From contig NC_069364.1 of assembly GCF_021730395.1 (NCBI RefSeq), positions 80,593,501-80,657,500 of the forward strand: 64,000 bases of DNA, read 5' to 3'. Shown here in pieces: positions 36,311 through 49,982 of the stretch; the stretch's first letter is position 1, and every line of letters starts with the position of its first letter. The DNA comes from Mercenaria mercenaria. Lineage: Eukaryota > Mollusca > Bivalvia > Venerida > Veneridae. The notes under the pieces were generated by a model. That model did not search any database and was not told where the DNA came from. It worked only from the letters and a program-made list of their open reading frames with translations. Made by a program: the position numbers and the translations under genes.

Positions 36311-36536
36311 GGGGGTCTCCATGGCCGAGTGGTTAATGTCGCTGACTTCAAATAACTTGCCCCTCACCGATGTGGGTTCTAGCCTCACTCGGGGCGTATA
36401 TACCTTCATCTGAGGAAGCCATCCAACTGGCTTACGGAAGGTCGATAGTTCTACCCAGGTGCCCGCTCGTAATGAAATAATGCCCGGATGGGCACCTGGG
36501 GTCTTCCTCCACCATGAAAAGCTGGAAAATCGTCTT
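36311..36536 (+). mobile_element. tRNA-derived SINE, plus orientation
   Basis: The head ggggtctccatggccgagtg carries an A-box (TGGCCGAGTGG) and gatgtgggttctagcctcac carries the B-box, about 45 bp apart. The body has gaggaagccatccaactggc, acccaggtgcccgc and ggggtcttcctccaccat. It matches 14848-15102 read in reverse, which defines a two-copy family in this window. The 3' tail seen in the other copy is missing here. Confidence 0.75.
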
Positions 36537-37000
36537 CATCTGAACAAAACTTAGAGGAGACCTTATAATGATGATAAAGTGTCCCCTTTTGAAGAGAAGA
36601 ATGAGAATACCTTTTACTGATTCTACAGACCTAGTATGATGACGATTCATCCACCGGTCCAAGAGATGAAGTCGTTTAAAGGTATTTCTATTTTTAGCTC
36701 TAGCTTTTGGCCAAGCGCCTCCATTAGAATCAAATTGGGAGAGAACCTTAGACTGAGTTTGTTGAAAATCCACCTAGCGGTTCATGAGAAGAAGTCGTTT
36801 AAAGGTTTTTCTATTTTTTAGCAAAAAGGGGCCTAGCTAAAAGATTTTAATAAACTTGACAGAGGACCATGCCAGAATACTACTGACCAAGTTTGGCGCA
36901 ATGCTGACCTGTAGTTTCAGAGTAGATGTCACCTAAAGAAGTTTGGACAGACGACTTGACGGACGATGTACGTCGAGTGATCAGGTGAACTTAAAACATT
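36537..37000 (+). repeat. Diverged tandem-repeat element remnant
   Basis: Two diverged units (gtcgtttaaaggtatttctatttt at 36669-36692 and 36796-36819), then gaccatgccagaatactact and a gacagacgacttgacggacg tract. It resembles the cores of the hairpin-ended elements, without clear ends. Confidence 0.45.
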
Positions 37001-37625
37001 TTTGACACACTAATTACATACAAAAATTTGGAGCCATAGTTTAAAGACCACCAACACTTCACATTGTAATTTTATACATTATTTGTATCTTGTATAGGTA
37101 TTTTTAGCAGACGATAACATCAAGGCGTTTTCAAAGCAAATGAAACAATCGAAAATTAGTGTATTAAGCGTGATTAAATTTATCCATGTTTTATATTTGT
37201 AAATATTAATTAGCAAGATTTATATATGTTTTGTTTCGAGTATCATTTAGTCGCCAAATTCCGAAACGTGAAAACATATTTTTCATCAACAACAGGATGT
37301 AAATGCTCAACATCCAACAAAAGCCCTTTATGTTGCATTCATATCACCTAAAATCTGGTTTCAGGTGAGTAATTGTATTATGACAACGGGATACGTGAAC
37401 TATTTCTTACCTTTAACTATAAACAAACTAAATAAAACCCCGTAAGTCCCGTAAGTAGGACATTTTACGCTTGTTTTATATTGAATTAACGGGTTGCATT
37501 TTGTTGTTAACTGACGATGCGTAAAATCTCTGAGCTTGAATGAAGTTTTCATCTTGTAAAAACTTCGAAAGTTGAAAATCGCGTAAAGTAGAATGATATT
37601 AATTTTTTAAATTCAAAAATACTTT
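37001..37625 (+). promoter_or_regulatory. Probable 5' region of the 5'-nucleotidase gene
   Basis: A strong donor-like site, tttcag|gtgagt, lies at 37364/37365, which could end a noncoding first exon. No matching acceptor close to the ATG stands out. The transcription start cannot be placed. Confidence 0.3.
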
Positions 37626-38006
37626 ATGTTAAAGAAAACTAGAATGAATATTAAACATATAAGTAGTGTTTCATGCATCTATGGGTTTATGGTAAACATA
37701 CTTTTGCTTTATTCATTTTCCGTTTCATCTGGATTTAAGCTGACCGTATTACATACCAATGACATACATTCGAGATTTGAACAATTCAATAAATACGGCG
37801 CTGAATGCAGTGTAAATGATGCACGCGAGGGGAACTGTTTTGGAGGCGTTGCTAGAAGACATACGAAAATTCAGGAAATTCGAGATAGCCATGAAAACGT
37901 GCTACTTCTGGACGCTGGTGACCAGTTTTTGGGAACAATATGGTCTAAGGTTCACCGCGGCCGGGCTACAGCCTTTTTCTTGAACCAGCTAGGATATACT
38001 GCAATG
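37626..38006 (+). CDS. NT5E: 5'-nucleotidase exon 1
   Basis: Residues 1-127: signal peptide, HTNDIHSR metal motif, LLLDAGDQF metal motif. Donor atg|gtaaat, phase 0. Confidence 0.9.
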
Positions 38007-41000
38007 GTAAATATATACTGGCTATTAGTTTTGTATCATGAAATATACGGAAATATTGCCCGACGTTAAGAGCGCAGTATTACTACGCGAAAAAAGAACG
38101 AGTGAACTTTTCGCGCATGAGTATTTTTTTACATACGAGTCTGCCCTTTTATTAATTATCGTCAACAGGTCAAGTATCCGGTTCTCATGCCGCTCTAGTT
38201 CTCCTGTTCTAAACAGACCTGAGGTTTTTGTTTTGAACTTACGAAGTAAATTTTGGTCAGAAACTTCTTCTCAAGTAAACAAATAATTTGTTTTTGCCTT
38301 GGGAAAAATTACAATTTCTTTGTTTTCATTTAAAGTTAGTGTTTTTATATAAAAGAACTGAAGACGAATGGTGCGTTTTAGCTAAGATTTGTTAAATCAC
38401 TTAATAGCTAAAATTCACATTTGTGTTACTCAATAGCAATCAGAAAATGAGAAAAGATTGTACCGCTTCTTTTCATTTGTAGTTTACTGCTCAGATAATG
38501 ATTTTTTAGAATGTATTGTTACTTATATCAATAATTCCTAAGATATAATTGCTTTTATCCACATAGTTTAGAATATTCCATCTTAAACTTGTTTAGATGG
38601 ATATTTCCAACTTTTCTGTGTCTCTCTGACAGATATACGTTTTTAAAGGTTCACTTTTAATAGTATTCTTAAACAAATATCATGCCATCACTTTTATACG
38701 GAATTCTGTTTAGCTCATGTCATGTGTCGTCCGTCGTGTTTTAGGTCGACGCGCGACACGACACACGATACTGCGCGCGACAATGCGAGCCGACAATATG
38801 ACATGACGCACGACAATGCGACACAACGCGCATTTTCGTACGTCGTGTCGATTTGTCGTACACTGTGTCGTATTGTCGTGTGTATCACATGTCGTGCATC
38901 GATCTGAAAACGTTTACAACACGACAATGCGACACGATGCATGAAAATGCGACACAATGTACCAAAATGCGACACGACGCGCGACATTAATGACGATGTC
39001 GTGTCACATTGTCGCCCGTGATATTTTGTGTCAACCGTCGTGTCGCATTGTCATGAGTCCTGTCGCGTGTCTTGTTGTGAGTAGTCGACTTGTATGTCAT
39101 GCGTCGACATAAAAGAGTTTACAACACTACAATGCGAATGACCGTCGTACCGTGTGTTTAGAGTGTCGTGTCGTATTGTCATGTGTCATGTCACGCGTCG
39201 TTTCGTATTGTCGTGCGTCGTATCGCATGTCGTGCATCTGACTAGAAGAGTAGACGGTCGATACAAAACACGACGCGCAACAATGCGACACGACTCTCGA
39301 CACACGATACGACGGGAGACTATGCAAAGTTCTGTTTTTTAAATTAAGATTATTTGACACAATTAAACTCAAGATTCTACTATCTTGATGCAAATATTTT
39401 GTACAATTGCACAAGGAGTCTTAGTTTAAACACAATTTTATTCTGAAAAAAACGTGAAACATTTACAATGTAGTAGTAATTTCAGTAATTGTCAGAAATC
39501 TGAGAAAGCTATATTAGTTTACGGTTGTCCACTCCTTATTACATGAATTACATACATGTATATTTTCATGACGCAATTACGCATTGAACTGAACAGTAGG
39601 ATTAAGAATCACTGGATATGAATTAACAAGCAAATGTCATTGGTTTAAACTGTATTTATTTCCACAATTATAATTATATTTACAAACACGAGTAGTACAT
39701 TTAAGTTATCAAAAGTTGATAAAAACATACATCAATCAAAATACTACAAACAAACAAAGAAAATATTAATGGAATAGATTGGAAAACAAGTTACTTAAAA
39801 CTTATATGAATTCCGCTCCATAAGAAGAACAGAGGTTAATGAAGAATGATAACTAGGCTGTGTAAGTATGTGTGTCGTGTTGTATGAATCGAAATATGAA
39901 TGTAAAATATATGTATAATACGAAGTTTTTTTTTAGAATGAGGAGTGAAAGAATTAACGAGCATGTTTATGCTATTGTCTCTTGTCGTCGTTTGGGGGTG
40001 GGAACAGGTGTGGGAGGTCGCAGCTCATGCATTGAATTTATTTGATGAAATGATGAATCGCTGTACTTCAGTGAATAGGGACAATATTACTTCAGTGAAT
40101 GGGACAATATTATGTTGATATGATAGATGTTCATCGCCATACAGTAGATTGAGGGTTAGAGGGCATTGGATATTGGAAAATATGTCGCATCGAAGATTTT
40201 GGTATTTTCGACAATGTAGCAGATAATGGTCGACAGTTTCTATCTCACCACAATCACATCTAACATTTTTTGTGAGTCCTCGGCGGTTAAGGTCATGCAA
40301 GGGAGCTACATCCCAGACGTAGCCGAGCATGAAGAATTTGGCCTTTTCTGGATCCGATTTTAAATAATGGATTTGATTTTGGTATGTTTTTATTCAGATT
40401 TGATTTGAAGGCATTGATTGAAGGAGATAATTTGATATGTTGAGGAAGTAAGTTCCAGTCGTGTATTGTGTTTGGAAGAAAGGAAGAGCTGTATGAATGT
40501 GATTGGCAAAAGATATTTCTGATGTTTCTTTGGTTATATCTAGTATTGATATTGTGTTGGTATTCAGGAATTAGTGAAGACAGGTAGGCGGGTGATAAGC
40601 TATTGACCATTTTATAGAACAAAACAAGGCGATGTTTTTTTTCGTCGTGCCGTCAGGGGTTCCCAACCGAGATCGAGTAAGAGTTTCTGGATGTTACAGA
40701 GTTTTGTGGCACCGGTAACTATACGAGCATCCGCTTTCTGGACAGCCTCGATTTCATTCTTTAGGGCTTTTGTACAGTTGTCCCAAACAACATCAGAATA
40801 TTCCAAGATTGGACAAATAAATTAAAAGTACATTCGTTCGAGACTATGTCGATTCAGTAGAAATTTAAGAGATCTCATAATTCCAATTCGTTGCCAAGCT
40901 TTTTTCAAAGTGATAGTTATATGTGAGGACCATTTTAGATCCGAGGAGAAGGTGAGACTAAGATGTTTGTGTTCAGGCACTTCAGTGATTGGTATATTGT

Positions 41001-44000
41001 TCATACATATTTGGGGATGGTTCGGTTTGGAGAGTTTTCTTGAAAAGATCATGGATTCTGTTTTTGATGGGTTGAATGTAACAAGCCATGCTTTGGGCCA
41101 AGAGTGGATGGTTTCAAGATCAGAGTTCAGAGTGGTACTAGCTAAAGCTGGATCATCTACGATGATATAAAGACTGGTATCATCTGCAAAAAGACGAATT
41201 TTAGAACCGATGTTTGAAACAATGTCGTTTATGTAAGTTAGGAATAACAAGAGGTCCTAGAATAGATCCTTGCGGGACAAAAGCGTTAATGGTCGACCAA
41301 GAGGAAGATGCATTTGCATACACAACTCGCTGCTTACGCGATGAAAGGTACGAGGATAGCCAGTTCAGAAGTAAGCCCTTAATACCGAGAGAAGATAGCT
41401 TATGAAGAAGTCCGCGATGCCACCCTATCGAAGGCCTTCGAAACGTCACAAAACACGGCTCGAACTTCTTTGCCGTTACCGAGAGCATTGCAGATACCAT
41501 TATGAAGATAGACCAGTTGGTTCACTGTAGAGTCACCTTTGATAAAGCCTGATTGAAGAGAAGTAAGGATATTGTTTTGAGTGAGATAGTTGTAAAGATA
41601 TTTGTGAATACAACGTTCCACAAGTTTGCCTATGCAGCTAAGAAGGGAGATTGGTCGATAGTTCGGAGGTTTAGAGGGATCTGATTTTTTAAAAATTGGA
41701 GAAACATTAGCTGGTTTCCAGGACGAAGGGAAAAAGGCATACGTCAATAAGTTGTTGAAGAACTGTGAAAGAGGTTCAGAAAGTTCTGCTTTACTTTCTC
41801 GAAGAAGTTTTGGGCTGATGAGATCAGGACCACATGCTTTAGATGGATTAATGAGGGATATAGCATCAGAGACGTCTGTTGGTGTTATAAGAATATTTGA
41901 TACGGTAGCTGTAGTAGAGGATGGGCATGGTGGCAAAGTTTCGTTAGTGTCATCTATGGTGGATTGTGAGCAAAAGAAACAGTTAAGAAATTCTGTCTTT
42001 TCTTGGTCTGTACATGCTCGTGTATTTTAGTCTTGTAGTGTTGGAATTGTCTGAGCTGTTGTTTTGTTTGTTAGTTTTTTAGCAGTTTTGAACCAGAGTA
42101 TAGCTGTTATTGTGTTTGAGTTCACTTGTTCAATGAGTTTATTTTGGTAGTTTTGTTTTGCTATTCGTATTTGTTTTGTAACTTCGTTGCGTATTGTTTT
42201 AAAGTTTGTCCAAGCTTGTTCAGTGTTAAGTCGCTTTGCTGTTTTATATAACTTCTTGCGTTTCCTAATAGCCTTTCTTATTGTATTATTTAGCCAAGGA
42301 ATGTCGTTTGGTCTTATTGTGACTGTTTTATTTGGAATTGATTGTTGTGCTGCAGTTAAAATTGCGTGTGTGATGTCTTCAGTGGCTTTGTTAAGGTCAG
42401 CGTTTTCTATTATGATGTCCCAGATAGTAATGTGCAGTATTGGATTGTATTTGATCATAGTTAGCTTTGTCATACAACCATACTTTTCTTTTGAATGTAG
42501 TGTTTGTGGGCTTGTCTAGTTTAAGGATAGCAACAATAGGGCAGTAGAATCGAGTTATGTCAGGAATGAATGGATCGGCAACAAAACTTGATAGTACGTG
42601 ATTTTCATTTTTAACAAAAATGAGATCGATAAGACAGGATGAGTTTTCTGTAAACTGGGTTAGTGATGATATTAGTTGTTCTGCGTGGTAAGAGGAATGA
42701 GATTTGATATCTTGTTTGTCTTAGTGTTTAGGATATTGATGTTAAAGTCACCAGCAACTAGGATATTATCATAAGGTTGGTTAAAAGCTTGGTCTAGAGA
42801 CTGTTCCAGAAGAAGCCATTGTTGATTATTTGAATCTGGGGGACGATAGATACCTCCTACAAGGATGACACGATGTCTGAGCATCTAATCCAGCAACAGA
42901 AAGGTCGTCACGATGTTTGGCGAGAAGGCCATCTCGAATATAGATAGTGACGCCTCCACCTGTGCGAGCATTACGACCACAGCGAAACGGTGTTTGAAAA
43001 TTAGGTATGAGAAGATCATGATTTGGTATTGCAGGAAATAGCCAGGATTCTGCGAAGATAAGAATATCATAAGGCTGTGCTTCTGTTTCGAGAATGTCAG
43101 TTTTAAGCAAATGTCATTGAAAGATATATAAATTGTAATAATGATACACTTAACTAAATACAGAGCAGTAAAAACTGAAACACACGAAAGAAGAATAGAT
43201 AAAGGGATGAACAATAAAGGTATAGTTTGAAAGAAAAAAATAGCTGAATCAATTAATCAAATAATACGTATTTTTCTTGTCCGAAAGTCATAACGGTGTC
43301 CGAAAGTCGTTTTGAAAGGATTTTATTTAAATTAAGTAAACTCTGAGTATCAGAGGGTTGAATTTTTAATCTTGTTTGAAGTAATGAAGCGTTAAGCTGT
43401 AGGCCTAAGAATGAAAAAAACAAAACAAAAAAAAAAAACGGACAATAAAAAATCCGGACGTGTTTCATACCTTTGCAAAATTTAGCATACGTTACAGAAT
43501 ATTGTACATTTGTCACCTTATATTTCAGTGTCTCGGAAACCATGAGTTCGACTTCAGCGTTGAAGATCTAGAAAGGTTTATGTATAACGTTACTTTTCCT
43601 GTTGTAAGTGCTAACACTGACGTCACTAGGGAAGACTGTCTCCGAGGGAAATTTTCAAAATCATTTTACAAGGTTGTTGGTGGAGAAAAGATCGGCATTG
43701 TGGGCTATATTACACCGGAAACTGCATTCATATCAACACCAGGTATAGTATATACAACAGGTATACTTTAAAAGTGTTTTCTGTTATATTTACATGTAAA
43801 AGGTTGTATCACAATCTACTTTTAAAGCAAACTGTTCCAAGAGGTTTCTGTTAAATTAAAGTTGTATCGCGAATACTTGTAAAAGCAGACTGTTATGCAC
43901 TAGAAATACCTTGACTCTGGAAGCACTCCTAGCAAAAGACGCACACAAACCCGAAACCTGCAGCATATAGGCTGAGTACATTAGACGCATATACTACGCG

Positions 44001-47000
44001 ACTGTTCTCTGGGAGCTCGTCTGTTCAGCTGAGGAATATCTTGCATGTCTACCCGTGTTGATTTATTGTTTTGTACTTTAGGATCCTGGAATCCATAAGT
44101 GTTTACGTTTACATGTATAATAAAGTCAGCTGTTAAATGGTGTAAGGAATGTTGCATATTTCATTATTTCTCAAGAACAGGCTGTGTCAAACTAAGTGTG
44201 CTATCAATTTGTTTGGATGTTTACTATGTTTCCAAGGGATCTTACAGATTTATTTATTTTTATCACATATCAGTCTGTAAGTGACGTGCGACGGCCGTAA
44301 AAGTTTCCTCGTACGTCGACTCAGTGTTTCTGATTTTTTTTCTGAAGGAGTCGTTCCTGTAAGTTCCGCTTAAATGTGAGATGTGTTGTCATTAACCTTG
44401 CATGAAAAGACTCAGTTAAAGAGTTTGCTACTGTTTTGCGTGGTTGTGTTACATGCTTCCAAAGGACCTTCATACTGATCTTGTTACAACTAATTTGATT
44501 TCTAAAACATGCATATATTAAATGTATTCATGGAAATTCAACGTTTGCACATATTATTCGTTTTGCAGAGTTAATAATATTTTGTTTTTGTTTTTATGCC
44601 CTCGGGCATATAGCGATTGAACATTTGTCCGTCCGTACGAACCAGATTGCCTGCAGACCACAATAATGACCCGATTTAGTTCATACTCACACTCAGCAAT
44701 CCTTGTGGCAGGACCTACAAACTGATCTATATATAGAGATGACGTTGACCCTCATATGACCTTCATCTTCAAACTTAAGCCCTTAATAAACAACATCCGT
44801 TTGTCTGTCCGTATGAACCAGAACCCACATTATTGACCCGATTCAGTTCATACTCACACTCAACTATGTGGCAAGATCTACAAACTGACCTATATATAGA
44901 TGACATTGACCCTCATATAACCTTCACCTTCAAACTTAAAACTTTAATAAACAATATTTTTGGTACTACGGCCCACACAAATGACCCACTTTAATTCATA
45001 CTCATACTTAACAAACCTTGTAGCAAGACCTAAAAACGCACACACACCCGAAACCTGCAGCACACAGGCTGAGAAAATTAGACGTACTACGCGACTGTTC
45101 CCTGGGAGCTCGTCTGTTCAGAATATCTTGCATGTCTACCCGTGTTGATATATTGTTTTGTACTTTGGGATCCTGCAATCCATAAGTGATTACGTTTGCA
45201 TGTATAATAAAGTCAGCTGTTAGTGGTGTAAGGAATGTTGTATATTTCATTATTTCTCAAGAACAGGTTATACTGACCTATGTATAGATGACCTTGACCA
45301 TTATCCGTCCGTATAAACCAGATGTCTACAGCCCACATTAATGAACTGATTTAGTTCAAACTCGCACTCAACAATCATTGTGGCACGACCTACAAACTGA
45401 CCAATATATAATGACCTTGACCTTCATATGACATTCACCTTCGAACTGAAAACCTTAATAAACAACATTTTTTGTCATAATGATCATATGTTGCTACTAG
45501 TCAAGTCAAATTAAACTACCAAGATAACCTTGACCATTCGTCCGTACGAACCAGATTGCCCACAGCCCGTATCAATTACCTGATTTAGTTTATACTCAAC
45601 AATCCTTGTGGCAAGACCTACAAACTGACCTATATAAATGACGTTGACCCTCGTATGACCTTCACCTTCAAACTTAAAACCTTAATAAACAACCTTTTTT
45701 GCCTACAGACCATATAATGACACAATTGAGTTCATACTCACACTCAACAAATATTGTGGCGAGACCTACAATCTGACATATCTATAGATGACCTTGACCA
45801 TCATACGATCTTCACCTTTAAACTTAAAATGTAAAAAAACATCACCTTTGGTCTAACATCCGGGGGCATGATTTTGCGTTTTGAAAAAGCAGCTCCTTGT
45901 TTATCTTTTGATTCAGGACCGCGTGTAAGATTCAGCGACATACTTACAGCTGTACGGGAGGAAGTGTCAGAACTTACAAAACAAGGGTGCAAGATAATCA
46001 TTGCCCTGGGACATGCAGGGTTCAGCACCGATAAAGAAGTGGCAGCCATTGACGGAATAGATCTGGTTGTAGGTGGACATACCAATACTTTCCTTTACAA
46101 TGGTAGGTTGTAGGATATAAAATCTTTTGTGTGTTGTTGCCTTTTGAATCGAATCCTTCTAGATATTTCAAGTACGGGTCGGCGCCTGGGTACGACCTCT
46201 GACCTTTCACAAACCCGTACATGAAAGAAGATAAATACAAAGTGGGAATTGGAACATACAGCGCAGAGAAAATGGATGCAGAGTGGTGTGAACGACTCAG
46301 CAACAGAGACTCATGTAACATATTATAGACATATGTCAACGATTGATCTATATAACAAGCACTTCGAATTTTTTTTTGGTATGTTCAACGTTTGATCTAT
46401 ATAACAAACACGAATTTCTGATCGATAACATCATGTCATCATTGATACAAAATGGATTCTAGGTGGCTACTACTGAATATGGCCGCTCAAGCAAACACAT
46501 TGACATATTGTTATCACATATTCATATTGTGATATGTTTTCAACGTCTAATTCCTATAATAATAAGTATTTAGTCAAAAGAATATTTTATAACATTTTAA
46601 AAGGTTACCAGCCATCAGATGAGAAGATAGAAGGAGTTTATCCAACAGTTGTCGAGCAGGTCAGAGGTAACAGAGCACTAGTGGTTCAAGCTTATAAAAT
46701 GGGGAAATATCTGGGTTACCTAAAACTTACTTTCAATTCGAGCGGCGTTGTGACAGATTACTCTGGAAACCCGATTCTTTTAGGATCAAATGTTCTAGAA
46801 AGTAAGTGTATAAAAAGTTTAAAACTGTACTTTATTTTTCACATTTGCCTGATTGGATGGAATCAAAGAAGTGCAAGTCATGTTATAAAGTAGAGATGTT
46901 TAAAATGAATATTAGACTTTAGTTTAGTCCTTTTCCTTTCACGTCTGTCATGATAGTATATAAATTTCCTTTAAAATTTGTTTAAGTGGAGTCGCCATCA

Positions 47001-49872
47001 TCTATTAACTTAACTAAAAAGATCTCTTGCTGAGAATAAGTAGTTCTTTATAACTCGAATAAAGTTTTTATTTTGCATGTGTAAAATATCAGTTCTTGCC
47101 CACAGGCACTAGTATCGGACCTGGGACAAAAAAAATGGCATTGTTTTCATCCTAAATGAGTTCAGAATGAAACATATGTAGTGAATATAGAGAATTTATT
47201 TCACAACGGCCCGAGAAGTGAACCCATTGCTCGCAGGCTCGATACTCGAGATTCTGGCCTTCAGTAGACATAATTTTTTATTATGTATATTTTGAAGAGG
47301 GCTCATATTTCACTACATATGTTTCATTCTGAACTCATTTAGGATGAAAACAAGGCCATATTTTTTGTCCCAGGTCCGATACTAGTGCCTGTGGTAGCAG
47401 CTGCTACACGCGATATTTACATTTTTATTTTTCCGTCGGTCTTTCAATTGTAATATCCCCCATTGAAACCGATACGATAATATCCGAGTAATTTTGTGCG
47501 AAACGATGCGGTTCTGTCGGAGGTGTGTCGCTATTGGCCAATCAGAAATTGCGTTTAAAAATACCTAATGAATTCTGTTCAGTGGCGTAGCATTCAATTG
47601 AAAGACCGTAGAAAAATTTGAAACGTCTATATCGCGTGTTTGAGATGCAACAGACGATTGTGAGTGGCCCTAGTTTATGTATTTATTTATACTATTTAGT
47701 GTTTTTTATTGAATTTGAGCCGTACTCGGCGGACAACCATACTTTAGTCTATGTATACATACCGATTCTTTGTGCCGCATTTTTATCTACCAGGGACATT
47801 CAGCAGGAAAGCACTCGTTTTCTGATAGATATTTCATGAACGGGAAGGGCTAGAGACTTGGGGTCGGTCTCATTTTGTAGCTAAATGTACACGTGAAATA
47901 GTGATAGGTAGTTTGTTTAATTGTCTAGAGAATTTATTTCACAACGGCCCGGGAAGTGAACCCATTGCTCGCAGGCTCGATTCTCAAGATTCTGGCCTTC
48001 AGTAGACATATGTATATTTTGAAGGGGGCTCATATTTCACTACATATTTTTCATTCTGAACTCATTTAGGATGAAAACAAGGCCATACTTTTGTCCCAGG
48101 TCCGATACTGGTGCCTGTGTTCTTGCCCATTTAGTACAAATCTTTCACATGATTCCGTTACCTAAATAAACGTCTATATATAGGTGACTTTTTTATCATT
48201 CTGTGCTCTTTGTTAACGTTTTCTTTACCGAGAAGTAAATGCAACATGCAGTAATCGGGCTGAACTCGCATGCGCATCCTATACCGGTAATCTAAACAAC
48301 AGACGTACAGGTTACGCAATGACCAAAAAATCTTCTAAATCTAGGCCTACAGGTACTTTACACAGCGATGAAGATAATTTGCCAGTATCTTTGAAGTAAT
48401 TTATGGTACAGTTTGTACAGGGTAATTATAACAGTAGCTAAATCTGAGATGTTGTATTCGGCTCGGGTGGATTTTGCCAGAGTTGGCTCACCCGAGGTCG
48501 CAAACGCCGAGAGATCCGGTCTAGTAAAATCTAGGAGAGCCTCATACAGCATTCCAGGTTTGGCAACATTCCGGATAAAGCTTCTGTTGTAACGATCCTT
48601 TTGTTATATACCCCCATGTCCTTAAAAGAATCTGACAAAAAAAAAATGGTAATGTTTTATTTAGTACGCATTTGACGTCGTTTATGCAAGTTGAACTGGA
48701 TATTCGTCCTTTGTCTGCAGTTGAGATTTATTAATTGAAAAATGTAATAAAATATTTAACATGAATAAGAAAATAATGTTATTTATATTATCCATAGTTT
48801 TAAGTTTTATAGTAGAAGGGTCCTGACGGAGAATCTATAAGACTAGCTTTTCATTTTCTGTTTGAGCTAGTTATTGAACCGGGTCACGAATTAATTTTAC
48901 AGAATTTATATTACAGGCATTATGTAAATTGTGAATATAATTAACTGCGCGCAACATGCAGCCTGTATCGTCAATAACATACCACAATTTCAACAAAATA
49001 TATAACGTTATCTTAAAAGGCACCAAATGCCGGCGGCAATAATCGTTATATGGAGTAAATTTGTAATAGAAACATAATAAGGTTCTAGTCCAGTTAAAAG
49101 AAGAAAGTTTGAGTTTATGTTCTAAGTGATAAATAAAATGATGTAGTTATGTACGGTCATCGCCATATTGGAAGTCCAAAACAACGAAAAAACGATATGA
49201 TGTTGAAAAGTCGGAACAACGTAACTAAATTATTTCCTACTTTCATCAACGTACTTTCGACTTTTTACCAACGTAGTTTCGTTGTTTCGACTATTCACCA
49301 TTGTACCTTTGACTTTTCACTTTCGTAGTTTCGACTTTTCACCATCGTACTTTCGCATTTTTACCGTCCTAGGTTCGAGTTTTAAACATCTTAGTATCGT
49401 TCTTTCGTTCTTTCGAGCTCATACTATTTGGCGATGACCCTAAAGGGACACCGTAGTTATTAGATTGCACGGTGAAATTAAGGATTTTTTTCATCATGAG
49501 ATTAAAGATAAACTGGCAAAATTTACTTTATTTTAAAGTATTTTATTAAGTGAAAGTCAAATGCTAAAAATATGTTACAACCGTTGCTATATCAACGATG
49601 CCGGTTTATCTACTCATTCTCATTTCTTTTGACATCTGTACTTTTTTGCTTTCCGACTTTTATATAAAACCCTGCGTCTTGTAGATACAACGATCCTTTC
49701 TTATATGGACGAATGGAAGAAACCTGTGACGGCATTGAGTGAGGAGGCTATTGGATTCTCTAATGTATTTTTGGACGGCGAAGAAGATCACTGTCGTCTA
49801 CAAGAGTGTAATGTGGGTCTGTATGGGTGTTTTAATTATAGAATCATATAATTAAAATTATTACATGAGTCC

Positions 49873-49911
<39 letters not shown>

Positions 49912-49917
49912 ATATCT

Positions 49918-49982
<65 letters not shown>

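Noticed and set aside
38722-39414. Several overlapping open frames with MCRPSCFRSTRDT-like text
   Set aside because: They arise from the GTCGTG/CGACAC repeat cluster, which stays open in many frames because of its composition.
42187-42519. 110-residue hydrophobic plus-strand frame
   Set aside because: It is the antisense shadow of the LINE coding region in intron 1.
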